From Marinobacter sp. EhC06 (GTDB taxonomy: Bacteria > Pseudomonadota > Gammaproteobacteria > Pseudomonadales > Oleiphilaceae), in NCBI RefSeq assembly GCF_001650915.1, contig NZ_LXYO01000023.1, positions 434,001 through 498,000 of the forward strand: a stretch of 64,000 nucleotides of DNA, written 5' to 3'. Made by a program: the position numbers and the translations under genes. Positions within the stretch are counted from its first letter, which is position 1. Every line of letters begins with the position of its first letter. The notes below the pieces were generated by a model. The model was given only the letters and a program-made list of their open reading frames with translations. It was not told where the DNA came from and searched no databases. Shown piece after piece: positions 53,924-61,789 of the stretch.

Positions 53924-55543
53924 GTGAAGATTTTTGCATGGAACCGCTTCATCAAGCGTTTTGGCAGGCTCTCCGCTTATGTGGTTCTGGCCGGAGCATT
54001 GGTTTGCTCCGGCTTTTCTGTTTATGGGGCCCAGCGCCCACCCGCCACTGCCGATCACAGCAAATTCGAGGCACTTCAGGGCCCTTTCGAGAATGCGCAG
54101 GAGGTGACCGAAGCCTGCCTGGGCTGCCATACCGAGGCGGGCGAACAGATCCGTGCAACCACCCACTGGACCTGGACCTACAAGCATCCGGAAACTGGCC
54201 AGACCCTGGGCAAGAGCAAGGTTATCAACAGTTTTTGCGGCATGGCCATCACCAACGAGCCCCGTTGTACCTCCTGCCATGTGGGCTACGGCTGGGAAGA
54301 CATGGGGCAACCACCACCCACCGCGGATAACGCCGTTGATTGCCTGGTGTGTCACGACACCACCGGTGACTACTGGAAGTTTCCCACCCTGGCCGGGCAC
54401 CCCACCTATACACCCCGGGAATGGCCGAAAGGCAGCGGCAACATGGTCCAGCCGCCGGATCTTGAACTGATTGCCCAGAATGTCGGCGCCAGCGGTCGGG
54501 CCAACTGTGGTAGCTGCCACTTCTATGGTGGTGGCGCAGACGGCGTGAAACACGGCGATCTGGATTCCTCTCTGGTGGGTCCACCCCGGTCTCTGGATGT
54601 GCACATGTCCCCGGATGGGCTCGATTTCGCCTGCGCCGATTGCCATACCAGTTGGGGGCATGAGGTGGCCGGCAGCCGCTACCAGGTCAATGCCGCCGAC
54701 ACCCAGGGTATCGATGTCCCCGGCCACACCGATCTCAGCCGTGCAAGCTGCCAGTCCTGCCACGGCGATTCACCGCACCCGCAGCAGAAGCTGAACGACC
54801 ATGTGGACACCCTGGCGTGCCAGACTTGCCATGTGCCCGAATTCGCCCGGGGCGGCGTCCCCACCAAAGTGTGGTGGGACTGGTCCACTGCCGGCCGGCT
54901 GGATGATGACGGTCAGCCAATCACCGAATACGACGAGCATGGTCATCCCAGCTATCTGAGCGAGAAAGGGGACTTCCGCCACGGCGAAAATGTCGTGCCA
55001 ACCTACGCCTGGTTTGACGGCACGGTGAAATACACCCTGGTGGATGAAAAACTCGACGTGGCCCATCCTCCGGTTGAAATCAACCGCATTGAGGGCAGTC
55101 CGGAGGATCCTGGCTCCCGCATCTGGCCGTTCAAAGTCATGCACGGCAAGCAGCCTTACGACACCGAACGTAAAACCCTGCTGGCCACCCACGTGTTTGG
55201 TGCCGATGACAGTTCTTTGTGGAGCAATTTCAGCTGGCCCAGGGCGCTCAAGGCCGGCAGCGAGATGTCCGGAATGCCCTTCAGCGGCAGCTACGACTTC
55301 ATCGAAACCACCATGCACTGGCCCATTACCCACATGGTGCCACCGGCTGAAATGGCACTGGATTGCGCTTCCTGCCACGCTCAGAACAGCCGTCTCGCAG
55401 GTCTTCCAGGCATCTATATGCCTGGTCATAGCGGCAACATCTGGCTGGATCGTATTGGCTGGTTGTTGGTGGCCCTGACCTTGATCGGCGTTGTGCTGCA
55501 TGGTCTGGCAAGAATTCTTCTGAAGGGGAGGAAACAGCCATGA
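53924..55543 (+). CDS. Octaheme c-type cytochrome, tetrathionate reductase (OTR) family
   Basis: A 539-residue periplasmic multiheme cytochrome with an N-terminal membrane or signal helix and a C-terminal membrane anchor (WLDRIGWLLVALTLIGVVLHG). Eight CxxCH heme-binding sites are present: CLGCH, CTSCH, CLVCH, CGSCH, CADCH, CQSCH, CQTCH and CASCH. The segments NEPRCTSCHVGYGW and CLVCHDTTGDYWKFPT are typical of the OTR family of Shewanella-type octaheme cytochromes. Purified members reduce tetrathionate, nitrite or hydroxylamine in vitro; the physiological substrate is uncertain. Start GTG at 53924. The cytochrome b gene overlaps its stop. Confidence 0.88.
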   Translation: MKIFAWNRFIKRFGRLSAYVVLAGALVCSGFSVYGAQRPPATADHSKFEALQGPFENAQEVTEACLGCHTEAGEQIRATTHWTWTYKHPETGQTLGKSKVINSFCGMAITNEPRCTSCHVGYGWEDMGQPPPTADNAVDCLVCHDTTGDYWKFPTLAGHPTYTPREWPKGSGNMVQPPDLELIAQNVGASGRANCGSCHFYGGGADGVKHGDLDSSLVGPPRSLDVHMSPDGLDFACADCHTSWGHEVAGSRYQVNAADTQGIDVPGHTDLSRASCQSCHGDSPHPQQKLNDHVDTLACQTCHVPEFARGGVPTKVWWDWSTAGRLDDDGQPITEYDEHGHPSYLSEKGDFRHGENVVPTYAWFDGTVKYTLVDEKLDVAHPPVEINRIEGSPEDPGSRIWPFKVMHGKQPYDTERKTLLATHVFGADDSSLWSNFSWPRALKAGSEMSGMPFSGSYDFIETTMHWPITHMVPPAEMALDCASCHAQNSRLAGLPGIYMPGHSGNIWLDRIGWLLVALTLIGVVLHGLARILLKGRKQP

Positions 55544-56142
55544 GCCGGGTAATGATCTACAAGCGTTTCGAACGGTTCTGGCACTGGTTCCAGGCCCTGC
55601 TGATCTTCACGCTGCTGTTTACCGGATTCGAGATTCACGGAAGCTATTCCGTGATTGGTTTCGGCGAGGCGGCGCGGCTGCATACCCTGGCCGCCTGGTC
55701 ATTGATCATCCTGTGGCTGTTCGCCATTTTCTGGCATGTCACCACGGGTGAATGGCGGCAATACATTCCAACCCGGAACAAACTGTTCGCGGTGATACGC
55801 TACTACCTGATCGGGACTTTTACTGGTGAGCCGCATCCGTACCGGAAAACCACCCGGGCCAAACACAATCCGCTCCAGCGTTTGGCCTATCTGTTTTTCA
55901 AACTGATGATTACACCGGTCATCTGGCTCAGTGGCCTGCTCTATCTGTTCTACAACGACTGGCCCGCAACGCTATCCAATGCCCTGGAACTGGAGACGGT
56001 GGCACTGGTTCATACCGCAGCGGCCTTTGCCATGCTGGTCTTCATTATTGCCCATGTGTACATGGCAACCATGGGCCCCAGGCTCACCAGCCTGATCAAG
56101 CCCATGGTTACCGGTTACGAAGATCTGGAAGAAAACCGATAA
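55540..56142 (+). CDS. Cytochrome b/b561-like membrane subunit
   Basis: A 200-residue protein with four membrane helices and paired histidines in RFEHFWHW-like context (KRFERFWHWFQALLIFTLLFTGF, RLHTLAAWSLIILWLFAIFWH, LVHTAAAFAMLVFIIAHVYM). It resembles the small di-heme b subunits that oxidise quinol and pass electrons to periplasmic multiheme cytochromes. The start overlaps the octaheme stop by 4 bases (ATGA), which pairs the two proteins as a quinol-linked module. Confidence 0.85.
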   Translation: MSRVMIYKRFERFWHWFQALLIFTLLFTGFEIHGSYSVIGFGEAARLHTLAAWSLIILWLFAIFWHVTTGEWRQYIPTRNKLFAVIRYYLIGTFTGEPHPYRKTTRAKHNPLQRLAYLFFKLMITPVIWLSGLLYLFYNDWPATLSNALELETVALVHTAAAFAMLVFIIAHVYMATMGPRLTSLIKPMVTGYEDLEENR

Positions 56143-56153
56143 TGGTCAGTGCT

Positions 56154-56186
56154 AATGGCCCGACACCTCTGGTTTGCCGGGCCATT
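56154..56186. terminator. Hairpin between convergent cytochrome b and DsrE genes
   Basis: AATGGCCCG and CGGGCCATT arms enclose a 15-base loop just after the cytochrome b stop. There is no T run, so it is a weak candidate for a shared terminator. Confidence 0.45.
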
Positions 56187-56190
56187 CCGC

Positions 56191-56634
56191 TCAGAAGGTG
56201 AATGTACGCATCTTCGGGTTCAGCATCTGGCCGGCCATTTCCGGCGGCATGGCAACGCCTACACCGTCAATCAGGTCGTCCTGGCTGTAGTCGCTATTAG
56301 GTAGGTACAGCGCACAGACCTTCGCCTCGCCACCCTGCTTGAGCAGGCCACGCAGCATCTGCCCCGGAGTAACATCCTTGGGCTTTAGTGCCGGAGCTTC
56401 GTAGGATTTCAGGGCAAGATCACCAGCTTTGTCGCACAACAGCACGTTCACCTTGGTTCCTTGCTGGGCCATGGTGTTAGACAGGACCATCGCCATGCCC
56501 TGAGTCTGCAAGGAATCACTGGAAAGAATCACCAGCACTTCCTCAACGGCGCCTTTGTGGCTGTCAGCCTGAACGCTGAATGGTGCAACCGCTATAAGCG
56601 CAGCAACGGCAAGGGCTTTGAATGATTTGATCAT
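56191..56634 (-). CDS. Exported DsrE-family protein
   Basis: A 147-residue protein with a signal peptide (to about VQADSH). The mature part has the DsrE/DsrF-like alternation VLVILSSDSLQTQGMAMVLSN, KVNVLLCDKAGDLALKS and KVCALYLPNSDY; the two cysteines at LLCDK and KVCALY could bind sulfane sulfur. DsrE-like proteins act as sulfur carriers. It lies between the octaheme module and persulfide dioxygenase gene, supporting a sulfur metabolism role. Confidence 0.85.
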   Translation of the reverse strand: MIKSFKALAVAALIAVAPFSVQADSHKGAVEEVLVILSSDSLQTQGMAMVLSNTMAQQGTKVNVLLCDKAGDLALKSYEAPALKPKDVTPGQMLRGLLKQGGEAKVCALYLPNSDYSQDDLIDGVGVAMPPEMAGQMLNPKMRTFTF

Positions 56635-56744
56635 GGGGAAACTCCTTTTTGGTTGATCGAAAGACTTCGGATCTAACGTAGCTCATCGGAATATGGCCTT
56701 CAGTGACAAAGTCACTTAACTCCGCCAATACGCCTCCCACCCAT

Positions 56745-56772
56745 AAAAAAAGCCGGGCACGTCAGGCCCGGC
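56745..56772 (-). terminator. Terminator of the persulfide dioxygenase gene
   Basis: Read on the minus strand, GCCGGGC and GCCCGGC arms are followed by a run of seven T residues. It lies 28 bases after the stop of the metallo-beta-lactamase-fold gene. Confidence 0.85.
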
Positions 56773-56800
56773 AAAGGGGTTGTGTGTCTCATCAAAGGGC

Positions 56801-57709
56801 CTATTCCCATGCCGCTCCCTCGAGCGCGTCCAACGGGATCTTCAGATACCGTTTGCCGTTGGCCTCCGGCTCAGGAAGACGCCCACCGCGGGTGTTGACC
56901 TGCAGCGCATGCAGAATCAATTTCGGCATCGGCAGCTCGCTGTCACGACTGTTTCGAAGCTCCACATACTCTGATTCGGATGTCTCAGCCAGATGCTTGT
57001 TGGCCTGCTTCTGCTCGGCAACGCTGCTCTCCCATTCCGGCTCGCGGCCGCCGGGCATGTAATCGTGCCCTGTGAACAGCCGGGTTTCGTTCGGCAGGGC
57101 CAGAATGGCCTGGATGGAATCCCACAGCTGATGGGCATCGCCCCCAGGGAAATCCGCGCGGGCAGTGCCGAAATCCGGTTGGAAAATGGTGTCATGCACG
57201 AACGCCGCGTCGCCGATCACATAAGTGACAGAGGCCAGAGTGTGGCCGGGCGAAAACATCACACGCCCATCAAGATTGCCGATCCGGAACTCGTCGCCAG
57301 CCCGGAACAGATGGTCCCACTGTGAACCGTCGGCCGGAAAATCAGGCCAGTTGTAAATGCCTTTCCACAGCTCCTGGACCCCGGTGACATAGCCACCGAT
57401 GGCAGTAGGAGCGCCGGTCTTTTCCTTAAGATACTGGGCTGCCGAAAAGTGGTCGGCGTGGGGGTGCGTATCCAGGATCCATTGCACTTCAAAGCCCTGT
57501 TCGCGCACGTAATCCAGAAGTTCGTCGGCATGATGGGTCGCCGTCGCGCCGGACTTTTCATCGTAATCCAGCACCGGATCAATAATGGCACACTGCTTCG
57601 TCTCGGGATCGCTGACCACGTACTGCACACTGAAGGTACGAGGATCGAAAAAGCCCGCGACATCCGGAGTGCCTGGGTGCTTTGCGGGTGATTGCTGGAA
57701 AGTTCTCAT
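56801..57709 (-). CDS. Metallo-beta-lactamase-fold persulfide dioxygenase (Blh/ETHE1-like)
   Basis: A 302-residue cytoplasmic enzyme. The metal motif THPHADHFSAAQYL, a further ligand in SPGHTLASVTY and a third in TGHDYMPGGRE fit the non-heme iron dioxygenases that oxidise glutathione persulfide to sulfite. The long form with the N-terminal FFDPRTFSVQYVVSDPETKQCAIIDPVLDYD is the Blh-type. It is divergent from the sulfide:quinone oxidoreductase gene across a 280-base regulatory region, a common arrangement for sulfide detoxification. Confidence 0.88.
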   Translation of the reverse strand: MRTFQQSPAKHPGTPDVAGFFDPRTFSVQYVVSDPETKQCAIIDPVLDYDEKSGATATHHADELLDYVREQGFEVQWILDTHPHADHFSAAQYLKEKTGAPTAIGGYVTGVQELWKGIYNWPDFPADGSQWDHLFRAGDEFRIGNLDGRVMFSPGHTLASVTYVIGDAAFVHDTIFQPDFGTARADFPGGDAHQLWDSIQAILALPNETRLFTGHDYMPGGREPEWESSVAEQKQANKHLAETSESEYVELRNSRDSELPMPKLILHALQVNTRGGRLPEPEANGKRYLKIPLDALEGAAWE

Positions 57710-57989
57710 AATTGCGTCCTCCTCAAGATTGAAAACGCCTGTTGATCAACTTGGTTATTAGCATATAGCTATAAGATTTACACCTCCAATTGAGGTGCTT
57801 CATGGAAGTAATACCTAAAAACTACCAAAACAGAATTTTTGATTTATATTCTCTAATTTTATAGCTCCGCTCTAGAGCTTCCACCTGTTATATTTCGATT
57901 TAATCTAACGATAGAACCTATTGTTTGGTAGGCTTTGATATATCTCAAGCTCACTCGCGCGAAGCAAACAAAGACAAGAGGTTCGAGGC
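57710..57989. promoter_or_regulatory. Divergent regulatory region of persulfide dioxygenase and SQR genes
   Basis: This 280-base gap is clearly more AT-rich than its surroundings. It contains a perfect palindrome TATAGCTATA at 57763-57772, near the persulfide dioxygenase start, a TTGATCAA at about 57741, and TTGAT-ATAT-CTCAA at 57935-57948, a one-mismatch FNR-like site very close to the SQR start. A sulfide-responsive regulator site is likely but I cannot assign one. No gene is visible. Confidence 0.5.
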
Positions 57990-59258
57990 ATGACCAGCAA
58001 CACAACCACCACAGGCAGCATCAAAAATCATACCGTCGTGATTGTAGGCGGCGGGGCAGCCGGTATATCGGTGGCATCCAGCATTCACAAACGGGACAGC
58101 AATATCGACATTGCCATCGTCGAGCCCGCTACCCGGCATCACTACCAGCCCGGCTGGACCATGGTAGGCGGAGGCGTGTTCCGGCCCGAGGTCACCTCCA
58201 AGCCCATGTCGGAGGTCATGCCAAAGTTCGTGTCCTGGTATCAACAACCGGTAACCGCCATCGACCAGGACAACAACCAGGTAACGCTTGGTGATGGTTC
58301 TTCAGTGGCGTACAACGCCCTGGTGCTCGCTCCCGGCCTGGAGCTGAATTGGGGCGGCATCGAAGGCCTCGAAGAAGCACTCGGTTCCAACGGGGTCACC
58401 TCCAATTATCGGGAAGGCATGGCCAGCTACACCTGGGACATGGTCCAAAGCCTCAAGAAGGGCCGGGCCCTATTCAGCCAGCCGCCAATGCCGATCAAAT
58501 GTGCCGGTGCCCCCCAGAAAGCCATGTATCTGTCTGCCGATTACTGGCTCAAACACGGCGTGTTGAGCAATCTGGACATCCAGTTCCATAACGCCGGAGC
58601 CGTTCTGTTCGGTGTGGCCGACTACGTCCCGGCCCTGGAAGCGTACATCGAAAAATACGGCATTGACCTGAATTTCCAGAGCACACTGGTTGCTGTGAAC
58701 GGGCCTGCGAAAACAGCCGTTTTCCGCTCGACGGATGGCGAGGGCAACAGCCGGGAGCGCGAAGTGAGCTTTGATATGCTGCATGCCGTGCCACCCCAGC
58801 GGGCACCGAAGCTGATCCGGGAATCAGCCCTGGCCAATGAGGGCGGCTGGCTGGATCTTGAGGACGACACCCTGCGACACAAAACCTACGCCAACATCTT
58901 TGGCCTTGGCGACGTGAGCGGAACCGGCAACGCCAAAACCGCCGCTGCGGTGCGAAAACAGGCGCCAGTGGTAGCTGATAACCTGGTGGCCACGCTCCGT
59001 AACCAGCCGCTTGAAGCCGCCTATCTGGGCTATGGCTCCTGCCCGCTGACGGTGGAGAACGGCAAGATCGTATTGGCGGAATTCGGCTATGGAGGAGTGC
59101 TCCAGCCTAGCTTTCCGAAATGGATCAACGATGGCACCAAGGCTACCCGGGCGGCCTGGTGGTTGAAGGCCAAGCAACTGCCAACGCTCTATTGGTACGG
59201 GATGTTGAAGGGACACGAATGGCTCGCCAAGCCGGCGCCGCGCTCAACCGGGAACTAG
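57990..59258 (+). CDS. sqr: Sulfide:quinone oxidoreductase (SQOR-like)
   Basis: A 422-residue flavoprotein. The FAD-binding motif IVGGGAAGISVASSIHK is at the start, with HYQPGWTMVGGGVFR and PIKCAGAPQKAMYL (a conserved catalytic cysteine) and the late GLGDVSGTGNAKTAAAVRKQAP. This is the human SQOR-like (type II) pattern. It oxidises sulfide to sulfane sulfur and reduces quinone at the membrane; the persulfide is then oxidised by the divergently encoded dioxygenase. The ribosome site before the ATG (AGAGG, 57977-57981) is fair. Confidence 0.93.
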   Translation: MTSNTTTTGSIKNHTVVIVGGGAAGISVASSIHKRDSNIDIAIVEPATRHHYQPGWTMVGGGVFRPEVTSKPMSEVMPKFVSWYQQPVTAIDQDNNQVTLGDGSSVAYNALVLAPGLELNWGGIEGLEEALGSNGVTSNYREGMASYTWDMVQSLKKGRALFSQPPMPIKCAGAPQKAMYLSADYWLKHGVLSNLDIQFHNAGAVLFGVADYVPALEAYIEKYGIDLNFQSTLVAVNGPAKTAVFRSTDGEGNSREREVSFDMLHAVPPQRAPKLIRESALANEGGWLDLEDDTLRHKTYANIFGLGDVSGTGNAKTAAAVRKQAPVVADNLVATLRNQPLEAAYLGYGSCPLTVENGKIVLAEFGYGGVLQPSFPKWINDGTKATRAAWWLKAKQLPTLYWYGMLKGHEWLAKPAPRSTGN

Positions 59259-59261
59259 TCG

Positions 59262-59361
59262 CTTAGAAAGACTGGCGAAAGTCGATGAATCCACCCATAG
59301 TGTGAGGGAGATGGAGCAGATCAAGAGCGAGCTCCACGAACTGGTGGTAAGGTTCAAATAA
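59262..59361 (+). pseudogene. Short coiled-coil-like coding remnant after SQR
   Basis: Just after the SQR stop, another frame ending at a TAA (59359-59361) reads as a plausible helical segment (SRLERLAKVDESTHSVREM then EQIKSELHELVVRFK). No good start or ribosome site precedes it, so it may be the 3' end of a degraded gene or of a former SQR extension. It could also be chance. Confidence 0.3.
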
Positions 59362-59389
59362 CGGCTGGACCTTGTTCGGAGACTGGTCG

Positions 59390-61765
59390 ATGGTAAACCC
59401 GGGGATCGAGAAACGCAGACTGGCGGCGCTTGAGCGGCTCGGTATTCTCGATACACCTCCAGAAGAGCGCTTCGAGCGGTTGACCCGGATTGCGAAGCAC
59501 TACTACGGGGTAAAAACCGCGCTCTTCTCGGTTCTGGATGCTGAACGACAGTGGTTCAAATCCCGGCAGGGACTGGACGAATCCGAGACACCTCGTTCCG
59601 TCGCCTTCTGTGACTATGCTATCCAGCAGGACAAAATCCTGCTAGTGGAGGATGCTGCCAAAGATCCCCGTTTCCGGAACAATCCTCTGGTTACCGGTAA
59701 ACCCCACATCCGTTTCTACGCCGGCATGCCGGTACGCGAACCCAGCGGTTTCAAGATCGGCACGCTCTGCATTATTGATGACAAGCCGAGGAAATTCACC
59801 GAGATCGAGCTGGACGTACTGCGCAGCCTCGCAAGTATTGTAGAGGACGAACTGGAGCGGGCTTTTCTTTCCACGACGACGGGCGAGTATGTCAAAGTCT
59901 CTCATCTGAGCCGTGCCATTCACCGGGCTCAGAATGTCTTTCTGACCAGCGATAACGAACACGCGGCCTTTGAGCTGATGCTCAATGATCTGCTGGCACT
60001 TACCGGGAGTCAGTTCGGATTCATTGGCGAGGTACTCCAACGGAACGACGACTCTCCGTTCCTGAAAATCGGTGCGATTACCAATATTGCCTGGAGCCCG
60101 GAAACCCAGGCGCTTTATCAGGAAGTTGAGCGCAGGGGCATGATTTTCGACCGCCTCGACAATATCCTCGGCCTGCCCATGACCACTGGCGAAGTCATCG
60201 TTTCTGACTCGGTAGCCTCAGACAGCCGAGCGAAAGGCCTGCCAGAAGGCCACCCCCACATCACGGCTTACATCGGTATACCGGTCTTTTCCGGGGATCG
60301 GCAAATCGGTCTGATTGGCCTGGCCAATCGCCTGGGCGGTTACACCGCCAGACTGGCCGAGGAACTGGAACCTCTGATGCAGACTGTGGGCAACCTGATC
60401 GAGCGAAAGCGCCTGTACCAGGAGAAGCGGGAACACCAGAAGCATCTCGAACAGGCCGCCAATTACGACGCACTCACCGGCCTGCCGAATCGGCGCCGGA
60501 TGACCGAACTGTTTGAACAGGAACTGTTTGAAGCCAATCAGCGCCAAGGCCTGGTGTCGGTGTGCTTTATTGATCTCGATGGCTTCAAGGACATCAACGA
60601 CCTGCATGGCCATGCCGTCGGCGACGCGGTACTGAAATCGGTCGCCGATCGACTGCTTGCGAGTGTCAGAGCTCATGATGTGGTTGCCCGCCTCGGCGGC
60701 GACGAATTCGTGGCCATTTTGAGAGATGTCAACGACGAACGGGTCTATGCCAGGCTCCTGGAAGCCATCAGCCAGCCAATAAATTACAAGCGCAATGTGT
60801 TGCATCTGTCCGGCAGCATGGGTGTTACGGTTTACCCTGAGGACGACTCGGACACCGACCAGCTGCTTCGGCACGCGGACCAGGCCATGTACGCGGCCAA
60901 AGAGGCGGGTAAAAATAATTACGTGCTCTTTGATCTGGATTCTCACTACTCCCGGAAAGAACGAATCAAAGTGATTGAGCAGATGGGCACTGCTCTCGAG
61001 CTTGGCCAGCTGGAACTTTACTATCAACCGAAGATTCACTTCGGCAAACAAAGGGTGGAGGGCTTTGAGGCACTTATCCGCTGGAATCATCCCGAGGATG
61101 GCCTGCTGGGCCCTGGCCATTTCCTGGACCACATTGAATACACCGAATATGCCCGCAAGGTCGGCAACTTCGTGCTGGGTGAAGCCATCAAACGACTCCA
61201 GGAGTTCCAAAGCAATGGGCTGCCCTACACCATCAGCGTAAACCTGAGCCCGTCGCACTTTCTGGGTCCGGGCTTCCGGGACGATCTGGAGGCCGCCCTG
61301 TGCGATTGTCCGGTAGCGATACGTTCGCACCTGATACTCGAGGTTCTGGAAACGACCGCGCTGGACGATACCGACCGCGTTCTCGAGAACGTCAGCGCCT
61401 GCCGTGAGCTGGGCGTTGACGTCTCGCTCGACGACTTTGGAACCGGCTACTCTTCCCTGGACCTGTTCCGCCGGCTGGCTGCCCAGGAAATCAAGATCGA
61501 TCGTTCGTTCGTATTCGATATGCTCGACAATCCAGACAGTGACATGATTGTCAGTGCCATCATCAGTTTGTCGAAAAGTTTCCGGCGTCGTCTGGTGGCC
61601 GAGGGCATTGAGTCAGCAGAGGTAGAGGCTAAACTGATTGAACTGGGATGTGAGCTGGGCCAGGGTTTTTTCTACAGCAAACCACTGCCATTGAAACAGG
61701 CCCTGGATTGGGCACAGCGTTTTGACTGGCAAAACCGGGACACGCGGAACGACTGGGTGATCTGA
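59390..61765 (+). CDS. Cytoplasmic GAF-GAF-GGDEF-EAL protein
   Basis: A 791-residue protein without membrane helices. A first GAF domain (about residues 10-160) has LLVEDAAKDPRFRNNPLV and MPVREPSGFKIGTLCIID; a second GAF (about 195-345) has GEVIVSDSVASDSRAKGLP and GIPVFSGDRQIGLIGLANR. A GGDEF domain with RLGGDEF and an EAL domain with FEALIRWNHPEDGL, SLDDFGTGYSSLD and VAEGIE follow. Both c-di-GMP synthesis and hydrolysis are possible. The ATG at 59390 is taken as start. The next c-di-GMP gene follows after 24 bases in the same direction. Confidence 0.93.
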   Translation: MVNPGIEKRRLAALERLGILDTPPEERFERLTRIAKHYYGVKTALFSVLDAERQWFKSRQGLDESETPRSVAFCDYAIQQDKILLVEDAAKDPRFRNNPLVTGKPHIRFYAGMPVREPSGFKIGTLCIIDDKPRKFTEIELDVLRSLASIVEDELERAFLSTTTGEYVKVSHLSRAIHRAQNVFLTSDNEHAAFELMLNDLLALTGSQFGFIGEVLQRNDDSPFLKIGAITNIAWSPETQALYQEVERRGMIFDRLDNILGLPMTTGEVIVSDSVASDSRAKGLPEGHPHITAYIGIPVFSGDRQIGLIGLANRLGGYTARLAEELEPLMQTVGNLIERKRLYQEKREHQKHLEQAANYDALTGLPNRRRMTELFEQELFEANQRQGLVSVCFIDLDGFKDINDLHGHAVGDAVLKSVADRLLASVRAHDVVARLGGDEFVAILRDVNDERVYARLLEAISQPINYKRNVLHLSGSMGVTVYPEDDSDTDQLLRHADQAMYAAKEAGKNNYVLFDLDSHYSRKERIKVIEQMGTALELGQLELYYQPKIHFGKQRVEGFEALIRWNHPEDGLLGPGHFLDHIEYTEYARKVGNFVLGEAIKRLQEFQSNGLPYTISVNLSPSHFLGPGFRDDLEAALCDCPVAIRSHLILEVLETTALDDTDRVLENVSACRELGVDVSLDDFGTGYSSLDLFRRLAAQEIKIDRSFVFDMLDNPDSDMIVSAIISLSKSFRRRLVAEGIESAEVEAKLIELGCELGQGFFYSKPLPLKQALDWAQRFDWQNRDTRNDWVI

Positions 61766-61789
61766 ACGTCGTACTCAGAGTAAAGGCAC

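Noticed and set aside
57924..57942. A sigma-54 promoter (TTGG...TTGA) before SQR
   Set aside because: The distance between the GG and the downstream element is 8 bases in place of 10, and the GC of the -12 element is GA.
57935..57948. TTGAT-ATAT-CTCAA as an FNR/Anr site for SQR
   Set aside because: It has a mismatch in one half and is centred only about 48 bases before the start codon, too close for a normal activating position with a ribosome site in the leader.
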